Positions 33,806 to 43,722 of a DNA stretch of 64,000 nucleotides are shown here, piece after piece. The stretch covers positions 114,494 through 178,493 of the forward strand of contig KN805434.1 of assembly GCA_000818945.1 (NCBI GenBank). The letters are read 5' to 3'. The notes under the pieces were generated by a model. That model was not told the origin of the DNA. It made no database searches and saw only the letters and a program-made list of their open reading frames with translations. The stretch's first letter is position 1. Every line of letters starts with the position of its first letter. Both the position numbers and the translations under genes were made by a program. The stretch comes from Schizochytrium sp. CCTCC M209059. Lineage: Eukaryota; Sar; Bigyra; Thraustochytrida; Thraustochytriidae.

Positions 33806-36381
33806 CGTATGAATGACGGGCGCTCCCGCCACCACGCCTCCTTTCTCAATTTGTCACAAACGAACAAGATCCTTGCAAAAGCTCGCCACGACTGCTGTCG
33901 AGCCAGCCAAAGAAAAGAGGCACACCCGCCAGCGCATTCGAACTCGTCACCACCAGCTGCAGCCAGCAGCAGGCAGGTCGAAATTTTACGGGGTGCGGCT
34001 CTAGCTCTGGGCAGACAATCAACCGCGAGGTCAAAGCGACTTTGCTTTTCTGCTTCCTTCCTTCGCAAACCGACCCACGCCGGGACCACAAACGACGACC
34101 GTTGACGGGTTCTGCGCCATCTACCACCGCGTGTTACCAGTCACATCACGCTTGTGCTGGCCGTGACGTCTTCCCCGAAGCGCAACCCCTTTCGGAGGCT
34201 TTCCTTTTCGCAAACGTCACATTGGCGTTCCCTTTTTCGAGGCCTTTTTACCATCGGGGCGCTCTCAGCCGCCTGTGCGGGCACTGCGCAACTCCTCTTC
34301 ACGCCTCGGCCAATCCCCTCCGCCTCTCTCTTAAGCAGCCCCTATGCTATGCCGGGATAATAAGGTTAAGGACTTTCACCGGCGCCAAGTATGACCTCTT
34401 TATCAAATTTAGTGGACCCAGAGACGTGATAGGTTTATAACATCTGATAATGGTACTGGGTCTGATGCGGAGGCGCGGACGCACTTTCCGGGCTATTCCC
34501 GAGCGGAAAATTCGCCCCAAGCCAACCTTGGCGCGGGACCACGATGCGACGATCGGAACCGCGCAAAAGCTCTTGTTCTTGTTCTCGGTGTCGATCACGA
34601 CGATGTTGTTGATGTCGTTGTCGTCGTCGCTCTGGCTGGGCGTCAAGACCTTCGCAAGCCAGCCGGATGTCTCGGCTTGAGAGCTTTTTGCAGCGCAGCG
34701 ACGCGGGCGATGCCGGGCCTCGCAAGTGCACCTGCGCCAAACTTCGCCGGTAGGAATGGAATCACACGAAGGGAAAATTGAATGAACGGAGGAGAAACTA
34801 TACACCAGGGATGTTTTTCTTGATGAGTGGCGGTCTGAGTCGCAGTCAGGATGTTGATGCGGCGTCCGACGAGGTGTTTGTGTGAGGCTACTTCGCTTCA
34901 CTTGATGGTCGCGCCAAGCGTGACGTTTTTCTGCAGAGAGCATGTCCGCCTTATTTCTCCAGGCTCGCCTTGGGGTTGTGCCGATGGCAACTTTGTCCAG
35001 ACGATCATCGAGTTCGCGGCCCGGCTGGAGCGAGCCCTGATGAGCGTCGATGGCATTGACATGATGATCCGGGGTCCGGTCAGGTGATAATTTCGAGGTC
35101 AGGCCCGAAGTGCAGTGGGGAAGGGATCGCACCCGGCCCGCGAGAGAACATCAAAAACGCCAAGCTGGAGAGCGACCTCGCTGGTGGCTAACATATGAAG
35201 TACTGGGAGGTATTGACATTGTGCAGTTCACCAATCGACCCGTCCGCTGCGCACATCACAACCTGAAGACCGGCCCGCGGCAAAGTCATCGAATAGGAGT
35301 ATGGAGAAAATGCGCAACAGCAATCAATGCCCAAATGGGTCGTGGGCCTCTTCCGACATGTACTCAACAAGGCGACGCCAGATTTCGGCATCTTTGCCGG
35401 TAACATCGTGTACGCAAGGGCCGTGACCCTCACTTGGTTTAGAAGGTTATGTTGGCGCCTGCGCTTGAGACTAAAGCCTAGTGTCTTTGGCCATCGGTAC
35501 CTCGCGGGAAATACTATTTTGCAAGGTAGACGCGCATGTAAAGCACCTCGGGAGCGACGATGAGCACAAGGCAAAGTTGATTTGCTGTTTGAAAATGACC
35601 AGTGGCCACTGTGCATTGCCTGCAAAGAAGAATTCACTCTCAGGCGACCGCAGAGAATAGCGCAGCATGAAATTTGACACAGCATGAGGTCTGACACAGC
35701 ATGAAGTCTGACATAGCATGAAGTCTGACCTATGAAGTTTACAGCTTTGGCTCTTTGACTCTGAATCACCAACAGCAACAAATTCAAGATCATGCGGACA
35801 GCTTGAATCTTCCTTCTTCCACTTCTTTCCACCAGCATCCTCCTCTTTGAGGCCACCGTTATGGGACAACAACAAAATACTCTGGCCGCGCATGCACACA
35901 AGCCTTTCGATGATGCGCTAGATAAGCAAAGATTTTGCTCAGGGCTATTTTCCAAGCTCAAAAGCGGTCTCTCGGCATTGGGAACGCGTGAATGACAAGA
36001 TTTTTAGTTCTTTTGCGATCACGACCTCCACTTCAACTTTGCGGTGCGAGGACTGCGTGACCACATTGTGTGGTTCCTACGACAAAACGATTGGATTCGA
36101 TGAGCGCGTAGCGGAGAACAAATGCGCATTTTGCACGACGTGTCCTCGGCCTCTTTTGGGGGACTGGGTCGTACAGCCGAGTGTGTCTCAAAGCACGTGA
36201 TGCCTTTTCAGCATCGTCTGTACCTGGCAGAAGCCTTTTACGACGAGCTCAATCGTCGCATTGATTCTAGCTGACGCTTATGGAATTACAATTGTTTTTA
36301 TGTTTTTTGTGTTACCCGTTGCTTCTGATAAGTTTTACTTTCCAGGCTTCCGCACCCGAATTGGGGATGACAAGAGCAAAA
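33806..36381. other. 2.6-kb gene-free, partly AT-rich, possibly decayed sequence
   Basis: After the promoter of the YeeE gene (33806 to about 34300) no intact gene can be built. Short open pieces in several frames are broken by stops and frameshifts. One readable piece at 36104-36274 (+) gives 56 residues ending HRLYLAEAFYDELNRRIDSS with no recognisable domain. A 17-nt tandem repeat lies at 35664-35731. Looks like a degraded gene or element; identity unknown. Confidence 0.4.
35664..35731. repeat. Four-copy 17-nt tandem repeat
   Basis: Units AGCATGAAGTCTGACAY at 35664-35680, 35681-35697, 35698-35714 and 35715-35731; copies 2-4 are nearly identical, copy 1 has three changes. Confidence 0.9.
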
Positions 36382-37189
36382 CTATTTGGTCTTTTTAGAT
36401 TCCGGTGTAGTGGCTCCCTTTTCGGCATTGACTTTGTCTTCATTTTTTGTCGTCGCTGTTGTGTCTCGCCTGTCTTTCTGGGCAGCAGGCACCTCTGAAA
36501 TGGTGTCGCGCGGCCTGAACACGGCGTACACCGCTCCGGCGCCAACCAGAACGCCTGCGAGGGCTGCCAGCGCGGCCTTGAGTGGCTCTTCGCGCAAGGT
36601 CACGATCATACGCTCATATACAGCAGCATTTGCGTCAAGAAGAGAGGCTTGGGGAGGAACGGGAACGCTCTCTGCATCCTTTGGGCCCGTACGATGCTCG
36701 GCGATATATCTGGCAAACTCGGCCATGGTCTCGACATTGCGTTTTCCTCGGAACTTGTACATTGTGCCTTGGTGAAAGTACAAGAGGGTCGGAAAGCCCT
36801 TGATCTTGAAGCGATGCGCCAAGGCTTTATTTTTCTCCGCATTTACCTCTGCTACGTTGATCTCGCCCAGGAGTTCTTCGCTCAAGTTTTCCCATGCCGA
36901 AGCCATACGCTTGCAGTGGCCGCACCATGGCGCATAGAACTTGACAAACCTGTGCGTTGCAATCGTCCACGTAAGCGTTGCCACCTGTGCTTCCCCTCCT
37001 TTGCTCCCTCGTTACGTACCAGTCGCCCGTCGTCGCGCCCGTCGCAGCTTGCGTCAAAAGCTCAAAGTTGTCTTCTCCGAGCTCGATCACACGGCCCTCG
37101 GCGCCAGTTTGCGCCACGAGTAGCACGCAAAAGATAAGCGCCAGGACCACCGCACGCATGGCGCCGCCGAGCATGCTTTGCGCCTGCAT
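36382..37189 (-). CDS. TMX-like thioredoxin-domain ER membrane protein
   Basis: Two exons, 37189-37020 and 36949-36382, joined by a phase-2 intron with a GTACGT donor; 245 residues. Signal peptide (RAVVLALIFCVLLVAQTGAEG), then a lumenal thioredoxin domain (about 32-135) with the redox motif APWCGHCKR (Cys66, Cys69) and the cis-proline loop GFPTLLYF. One TM helix (LAALAGVLVGAGAVYAVF) follows, then a charged tail ending KKTK, which fits a di-lysine ER-retrieval signal. This is the layout of TMX-type protein disulfide isomerases, which assist oxidative folding in the ER. The splice is needed to join the signal peptide to the active site. Confidence 0.85.
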
Positions 37190-37283
37190 CGTTAAGCTCT
37201 TTGTTGCGGATGATTGGCTGTTTGGGTAATACCTTCCCCTTCTTTGCTTTGGCGTTGTTCGACGCCATGCGTGGCGATCAATG

Positions 37284-37334
<51 letters not shown>

Positions 37335-39816
37335 ATGTACATTCGAACAGCCTGACCAAGAGCATGCGCGCAGAGAGAGATCCTGCCGTGAAAAAGTTGA
37401 ATGCTGCACTGCAAACACTGCTGACAAGTGAGGATCGAGAAGGCTCTTTCCGTGGCTGGCAGACCCCCAGATATTGTGACGAGGATCATTTCTGAAAACG
37501 CATCATCGCTGGCATGGAGCAGAGCAGAGCAGAGCAGAGCCAAGGATCTGCTTGACAATGAAGCCTCCTTGACGGATGCTGCAAGCGCTTACTACAGAAT
37601 CAGGTCTAAACACGATTCATTAGCCGAGTAATCTCAGTCACGGTTTGACACATTGCTTGGCCATGGAACGGCGCAAGGTATGTCCGTGCGGGGAGGAGTC
37701 CTTTTGATCGTTGCCATTCAGTCTGGCTACTCGCAAGCTCACGTGGTACGAATCAACCAACTAATCAACAGCCAAGAGGGAAAAGTTGTCCCACCCACCC
37801 ACCCCCCTGTACGTTGGTCGCATCGAAAAACGTCTTCGACGCCTCTCTCTACCTCGCTTGTCACCCCAGCCGACCAAGCACCGTTCGGTGCAAAGTCCGC
37901 AACAATCTCGCCTCCAGCCCTCGTCTTGTGCAGACTGTCTTAGCCCTACGAGCATCTGTCGTCGCCTAACTATGAGTGAAGATGGTCCGCCTCGCCGTGG
38001 GGGCTCGGCGCCGTTTTCCTCGTTCATCCGATCCGAAGGGCCGTAAAGAACCACACACAAATAGACGATAACAAACGTCTGCACCTAGCAGCGAGCTTAG
38101 CTTGGCGGCGTGGCGCGGCCCAGGGACTCGAGGCGGCGCGCGAGCAGGCCTCTGACGCCGGTGGGACGACTTGCGCCTGCTCCGGCCGGCAGCCGCGCCG
38201 GTGATCAACAGCGCAAGGGGTCTTTCCGCGAGTGCAATTTCGCGCGTCCCAAGGCCAGCGAGACTCTTCGAATGGGACGATTCGTGGTCGCAGCCCTCTC
38301 ACTGACTGAGAGCGCTCGGCCCATCCATCGACGCACGCATCGACGAGTGGGCGCACAGACTGAGACTGCCTTGAGGCAGGGCGAGGAGGCGAGCACGCCT
38401 TTCGCCCGGCGGGCAAAGAAACAATGGCGATTGGCCAGGCGGTGCGTCGAGCGCGGGTCACAACGAAAGAGGGAAGGAGCGGCCGCGCACGCCAAGCCCA
38501 CGCGGCCTGCACGCGTGCAGGCAGGCAAGACCCGTCGCGAAGAGCGAGCGAGCAACTGCCTGCAGGCATTGCGGCGACGCACGGCCTCGCACTGTGAGGG
38601 AGGGCAGGCCGTCTCGATTTCCTGGACTGCGCGCGGGTGCCGACGGAAACACCCGCGAAGCGGTTCGTGAGTCACGGAGAAGCCCTCGATTCCCTCGGGC
38701 GTCCCCGCCGCTGTAGCACGCAGTGCCCTTGAGCGCAAAATTGTGTGGGCAAATCAGCTCGAACTCTATACTAACTTCCCGACTCGAAGAAGACGCAAGG
38801 CGGCGTGCAGAGCATACGCGCGGTGCGAGCGAGCGAGCGGACGGGCGTGCGGGCGCGCGGGCGTGCGTGCGTGCGTGCAGGCGGCCTTGGTGATTTCTAC
38901 TCTTGCGATCCTTTCACGCAGTGCGGTGCAGCGCGCTGAGGCGCGGTGCGCTGCAGTGCGGTATATACTATACTAGAATTGTATCGCGTGCCCTGGTTTT
39001 CCCTCGCTCAAGGTCATTAGAACACAGCATTGCCGACAAGTACGGCGTCAGGTCTGTCGTTGTTGCTGTGGTAATCTTCCATCTGCTCTTGCCCGCCTGC
39101 CTCAATACGGCCGCGCCCAGGCCCCGTCCCCGTGAAAAGAATAAGCCTGGACCACGAATTCCGCCCAAGCTTCGAGCGAGCGTTTCCCAGCAGCCAGCGT
39201 CTCCACAGCGCAGGGCGACGTTGCAGCGAACGACCGTCGCGTGGCCTGATAGCCACGTTTCCAACGTCAAGTCTCCTCGCACGCGCGGTCAGGTTATTCA
39301 TCAACATTCATCAAGACTGATCGAGATTGAGATTGGGATCAAGGTTGGTCCTCAGTCTCAATTTTAGTCTCGATATATCTAAGCCGCGGTCCTCTCCGCG
39401 GCCGCGGTCTCGCCCTGCGCCGCGCGGCCGGCAGCAGCCAGCCGCTTTCCCTCGCTTTCCCTCGCGCGCGCTCGCGCTTTCACAGCTCTTCCCTGGAGGG
39501 GAACTAGCTCCTGCACGCGCCAGGCAGCTGTGGGGCCGTAGCAACGACGGACCGCCATCTTGCTCGGCCTTTTCTTTCTTCAAGCGTCCACTTACCAGGG
39601 CCGCCGGCGCTCGCGCACTCGGAAATGGACGTATCTACTCTTGCGCTCAGGCACGGGCCCAGCCCGGCCGGTGGGCAGCCACAGCACACTGGCCACGGGT
39701 CGCTGGCACGGGCTACCGCCAGCGGGGGATGTGCCTGGGCGCGGAGACGAGTGGCGCGCGGCCCCGGGAGCGGCGGCAAATGCAGATCAGCTGCGGCCTC
39801 GGGCACGGCGGCGACC
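37190..39816. other. 2.6-kb intergenic, microsatellites, no supported gene
   Basis: Holds a TATC tetramer array (37284-37334), an AGAGC pentamer run (about 37519-37541), GCGT/GAGC repeats (38820-38880) and a GC-rich block (38100-38700) where open frames occur on both strands at once with Arg/Ala/Ser-rich composition. None shows a domain, signal peptide or splice pattern that I can defend. Confidence 0.5.
37284..37334. repeat. TATC tetranucleotide microsatellite
   Basis: About 12-13 perfect units just upstream of the TMX-like gene's start codon. Confidence 0.95.
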
Positions 39817-41127
39817 ATGGCGGGCGACGACGGCGGCGACGGCAGCTCGCGGCGCAGCCGCAAGCGCACGGAGCGCGCAAACTACAGCAGCTTCGAGGTG
39901 CAGGGAAGCACCAGCAGCGACTCGTGGAGCACGAGCAGCGTCAGCAGCTCAAGCAGTGCGGGCAGCTCGAACAGCGCAAGCAGTGCAAGCAACACGAGTA
40001 CAAGCACGATTGCAGATTCAGACTCTAGTGCGATGGAAAGGAGAAATAGCAGCAGCAGCAGCAGCAGCAGCGGGAGGAGGAGGAGTTCCGGCGGCGACGA
40101 CAAGGTTAGGAACCTCGATCGGCTGCAGCGCAAATGGAGAGACACTGTGCAAAAGCAACAAGAAATGAGAAAGCGCGCGAGCGAGGTCGAGAAACACTAC
40201 AACCTCGATGACGACAGCGCAAGTGCCGCGGCCAAAGACTGGGAAGACGTAGAAGACCCCCGAAAGACCAACAGCATGCGCGCGCGCTCCCTGCGAATAT
40301 CCGCCAAATTGCGAGAAAGCCTCGCGCGACGACGAAGACGCCCAACATCAGCGCCAGAAGGCAAGGAAAAACGCAAGCTCATGGTCCGTTTTGCAGACCA
40401 AGTGACCGTACGCAGCTACGAAGTGCCTCAGGAAGAAGAGGAGGACGTAGAGGGGGGACAGCAAGACGATGCAGCATCATACAGCCTAAACGGAGAGATG
40501 GTCTTGGGTGGACCGAAATCTCTGGGAATGTCGTGCGGGCATGCGATGATGGCGCAGCAAGCCTGCATCGTTGATGGCGATGGATTCGGCTCTGTCATTA
40601 CAGACGAGACATGTGCACTCTCCGATCGCGCACGAGATCTGAGCAAGAAACAACGCAGGCGTTCGAAGCGACGAAACAAAAATAGCAAGCGCGTGCGGAG
40701 CCCCGAGTACACGCGCGAGGCCGAGTTCTTCGACATGATTCAAGACTGGTGTCGTCGAGAACTCACAGACGTCTCCTATGAGGGCGCAAGCATCCAAGAA
40801 TTCCTTCCGCGCAAGAGGGCCTCGGCGGCATGTGACCATCACATTGAAACGTACGCCGAGCTTGTGCGCAAGTGCAAGCGTTTTGTGGACAACGAAATAT
40901 ACGAGCCTTCCAGCTTGGAGCAGGACAGCTCGACCTTTGCCATTCACACCGAGGAAATCATTGCCAGTCTCGTGCGCGACTGTCTCGAAAGCTTTCTTTC
41001 TTATCGCGTCGACAAAATACCAAGAGAGGCCGACGCGCTCTGCCACGACTGCTTCTACATTGCCCGAGACCTCGTTCTCGCGCGCCGCGCCCTCCTTGAC
41101 AACACCCTCACGTCAACCCAAGCATAA
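39817..41127 (+). CDS. Unrecognised Ser-rich, basic nuclear-like protein
   Basis: 436 residues from the ATG at 39817 (A at -3, G at +4); the frame is open upstream to 39625 but less convincingly. Residues about 35-95 are a Ser/Thr/Asn tract, partly encoded by an AGC repeat. Basic clusters (RRRRRPTSAPEGKEKRK; KKQRRRSKRRNKNSKR) suggest nuclear localisation. The C-terminal about 145 residues are a mixed, probably folded helical domain (EFFDMIQDWCRRELTD to IARDLVLARRALLD) that I do not recognise. Single exon, isolated by gene-poor DNA on both sides. No function assigned. Confidence 0.6.
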   Translation: MAGDDGGDGSSRRSRKRTERANYSSFEVQGSTSSDSWSTSSVSSSSSAGSSNSASSASNTSTSTIADSDSSAMERRNSSSSSSSSGRRRSSGGDDKVRNLDRLQRKWRDTVQKQQEMRKRASEVEKHYNLDDDSASAAAKDWEDVEDPRKTNSMRARSLRISAKLRESLARRRRRPTSAPEGKEKRKLMVRFADQVTVRSYEVPQEEEEDVEGGQQDDAASYSLNGEMVLGGPKSLGMSCGHAMMAQQACIVDGDGFGSVITDETCALSDRARDLSKKQRRRSKRRNKNSKRVRSPEYTREAEFFDMIQDWCRRELTDVSYEGASIQEFLPRKRASAACDHHIETYAELVRKCKRFVDNEIYEPSSLEQDSSTFAIHTEEIIASLVRDCLESFLSYRVDKIPREADALCHDCFYIARDLVLARRALLDNTLTSTQA

Positions 41128-42564
41128 GGCTCTCCTTGACCGCATCGGGATCAACTGTGGGTCTACTGTGATGTAAGCGCTTCATCCATTTTTTATCCTA
41201 TTGATCACCTTTCCCCCTTAGACTTTCCCCCGCACCTCTGTGAAACTATCCGACCGAATTCGCCTTGTAACTTAAACTGTAGGACCTGTGCTGGACATTT
41301 GCCCTTACGTTCGCAAGTGTGGTAATTAGCTGTAGGAAACCTCGTAAGCTATTATTGCGCTACCCGGGTACACAGTTTGTTGCGGCATTTATCAACTCCC
41401 TATATATGCCGATCCTACGTCCAAAGCGCAAGAATAACGTCTGGGCAGTGAAACGGCGAAATTGTGCTGTAGCTCTTGTATTATTTCCGTCCTCAAAAGT
41501 TAGGAGACAAGACAACGTACAAGCTTTCAGCCACTTTTTCTCTCTCTCTTGTGTCGCGCGAAGCCTTCCTTGCTGTTGGAAAAGATCGTCCACAATATAT
41601 TTTTTCAGATTCAAGAAAACCTTGCGCTTGCTCGCAGGTAAAGATTTACCTCATCGCGCTGCACATGCCTGTATTTGCTATGGAACGAGCTGCTTGCATT
41701 CTCGAGATCCCTTCCGTTGTGCTGCACACGGACCACTTTTTGTGAATGCATGCATAAATTTTGTGCTTTCTATGAAAGAGAGCAATGACGTTAAAGCACA
41801 GCTAACCATTTTAGGTAGCCTCCTTTTCCCGGTTCATCGTGACCAGCGTTTGTTCTTAAAACCTAGTTGCGCAGGACGATCACGAGGTAAGTCCAACGTT
41901 GTGTTCAACATGTGGAAGCTCAAAATCCACAGCGCTGACCAATTAACAACTACCCGGAGCCGACCGAAGGTCCAGAGCAAGTAATATCCTAACAAGAAAG
42001 TATCAGGTCAATAACAAGCAACACATCAGGAACTTTCAGGCTAAGAAAAAATCCATTTCCGAGTCGACCCAACTCATTTCCAGAGCCTTATCCGGTCGCA
42101 ATTGTCCATTCAAGAGAGAGAACAGGTCAGAGCTAATATGCATTGGCATCGACAGAGACGCGATCAGTTTTCTTTCACCCCACCAAGACATTATGCTTTC
42201 TGAAGATGTGCATTCTTTTCGCATGGATTCTTCCGTTTTTTGTTGGATACTGTCGAGTCTAAGCGTTTTCTATCAAATCTCGCGCACGCATGACAGACGT
42301 CGACGCAAAATTCCCGAACAAAGATAGATTTGTATGTCCCTCTTTTCCTTTTCATTATCAGCCGCCGTCAATTTTGATGCTCCTGAACGGCTGGTCGATC
42401 GGTCGCTCGAGCGCTACGTGTTGAATGAGGAAAAGAAGAAAGAAAAAAAGAAAAGGACCTCAATCAACATCGTCGTCGACGTCGTGACGAAGGCTCAGCT
42501 TGCCAAAGCCGTAACGAGAGAAGTTGAGAGACGAGACGCAGGAGCACAGGAAGGAGAGGACACG
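41128..42564. other. Intergenic, AT-rich, no supported gene
   Basis: Markedly less GC-rich than the genes on both sides. A 221-codon open frame (41319-41984) begins with GTG, is Cys/Arg/Ser-rich, has no domain and is probably chance. The promoter of the selenoprotein gene should lie near 42300-42560. Confidence 0.5.
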
Positions 42565-42990
42565 ATGGTGGCTACGATCAACGTGCAGTATTGCGGCGGC
42601 TGAGGTAGGTTACGCACACGCACATACGCAGCGCGCGGGCTGCGCGACCTGCGCGGTCTCGACACGGGATGGCAAGATGGCCGGCCTGAAGCAAATGCTA
42701 ACGCGCGAACGACGACGGCGACTGCCGACGACCACAACAAACGTGGCTGCACAGGGTACAGCAAGTACTTCCGGGCGCTCAAGCAGCAACTGGAAGAGGA
42801 GTTTGGCGACGATGTCAAAGTCGTAGGCCAGGAGGACCCGGGCACGACGGGCAACTTTGAGGTGACGCTCACCGAGACTGGTGACCTGCTCCACTCCAAG
42901 TCAACGCGTGGCCAAGGCAAGTGCCAGTCGGCTGCCGAGGTTCAGGCCATCGTAGACAAGATCCAGGACTTCCTGGATAGCAAGGAGTAG
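42565..42990 (+). CDS. SELENOW: Selenoprotein W (Rdx family) with in-frame UGA
   Basis: Two exons, 42565-42604 and 42755-42990, joined by a phase-1 intron (donor GTAGGT, branch-like CTAAC, acceptor CACAG). Joined CDS is 276 nt, 91 residues, the usual SelW length. Exon 1 encodes MVATINVQYCGG followed by TGA (42601-42603) and one G. Exon 2 completes that glycine codon and continues YSKYFRALKQQLEEEFG, then GNFEV, LLHSK, and a terminal helix. The TGA falls exactly at the selenocysteine of the Rdx CxxU redox motif (C-G-G-U-G-Y). SelW is a small thioredoxin-fold protein thought to act in glutathione-linked redox regulation. The stop is TAG at 42988. A candidate SECIS lies about 115 nt downstream. 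A caller treating UGA as stop would split or miss this gene. Confidence 0.86.
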
Positions 42991-43722
42991 ATCCTCGATT
43001 TTCCGCTCTGCGACATGTTTTGCTCTCCAACAATTACGACATAATGCGAGCGATTCACTGCGGCATGCTGCGGTACGCTTTTGGCCCAATAAGATCGAGC
43101 CGCTGATGACGAGTGCAGGTTCCCAAAGTTTTCATTGTGCCGCGTATGACAGCCGGCACAGGGTCCTGCACTTCGACCAAGAAGAAAGAGTATACTTTTA
43201 GCTTCATCTTTTTGCGCAAAGCGCGCCACCGTAAATCCGCAAATACAATTTCATTCTTGTTTTCACAAACCAAACGATGTCTTGATCTTCCACGACAGAC
43301 AAATGCAACACAGTTTTATTTTTTTCCATGAAAAAAAAACCATTTCGTTCTTACTTCTCCCCATGAACAGAAATAACTCATACCCTTTGACTTGAGACTC
43401 CACATTGCCCCAAAAACCAAAACGAACCAATGTCGTACAGATTCATTATCGCAATTAAAAGAAAAGCTGTCTGATAAGCAAGTAAAGATTGTAAGAACCC
43501 AACCAACAAGGCAAGAGATTTTGTAGAGCAAAACGACTTTACGTGGCGAAACGAAAACTGGCGATCGACTATGCATTCTCCCCCAAAACCTCATTCTCGT
43601 GATGGCAAAATACCGCAAGCAAACTCGTTCTTGCCGACGGATCAGGTTCACATTGGCGTTCCCAAGAACCCCCCTTGACATCAGCCGCAACATCGTTTTC
43701 ATGACAACCTCGCCAGCACCCA
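42991..43722. other. 3' UTR region between convergent genes
   Basis: Contains the candidate SECIS and then AT-rich sequence (43180-43700) forming the 3' ends of the selenoprotein (+) and cullin (-) transcripts. No further gene seen. Confidence 0.55.
43106..43176 (+). promoter_or_regulatory. Candidate SECIS element in the selenoprotein W 3' UTR
   Basis: ATGA at 43106-43109 faces GA at 43175-43176, so G108/A176 and A109/G175 can form the tandem sheared G-A pairs of the SECIS core. Above it GTGCAGG (43113-43119) pairs with CCTGCAC (43165-43171), extended by TCC/GGG-type pairing (43121-43123 with 43161-43163). An unpaired AAA (43125-43127) follows on the 5' side, and a 7-bp minihelix (TGTGCCG 43136-43142 with CGGCACA 43154-43160) caps it: a type II layout. 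Paired by eye, not by energy calculation. Confidence 0.62.

Noticed and set aside
36104..36274. 56-residue piece ending in DELNRRIDSS
   Set aside because: Reads like a real C-terminus but has no upstream exon that can be joined and no recognisable family; kept only as a note within the decayed region.
38110..38738. Overlapping 177-186-codon frames on opposite strands
   Set aside because: Mirror-image frames in GC-rich DNA; neither has a domain or splice partner.
41319..41984. 221-codon frame on the plus strand
   Set aside because: Begins with GTG, lies in AT-rich DNA, has low-quality composition and no domain.
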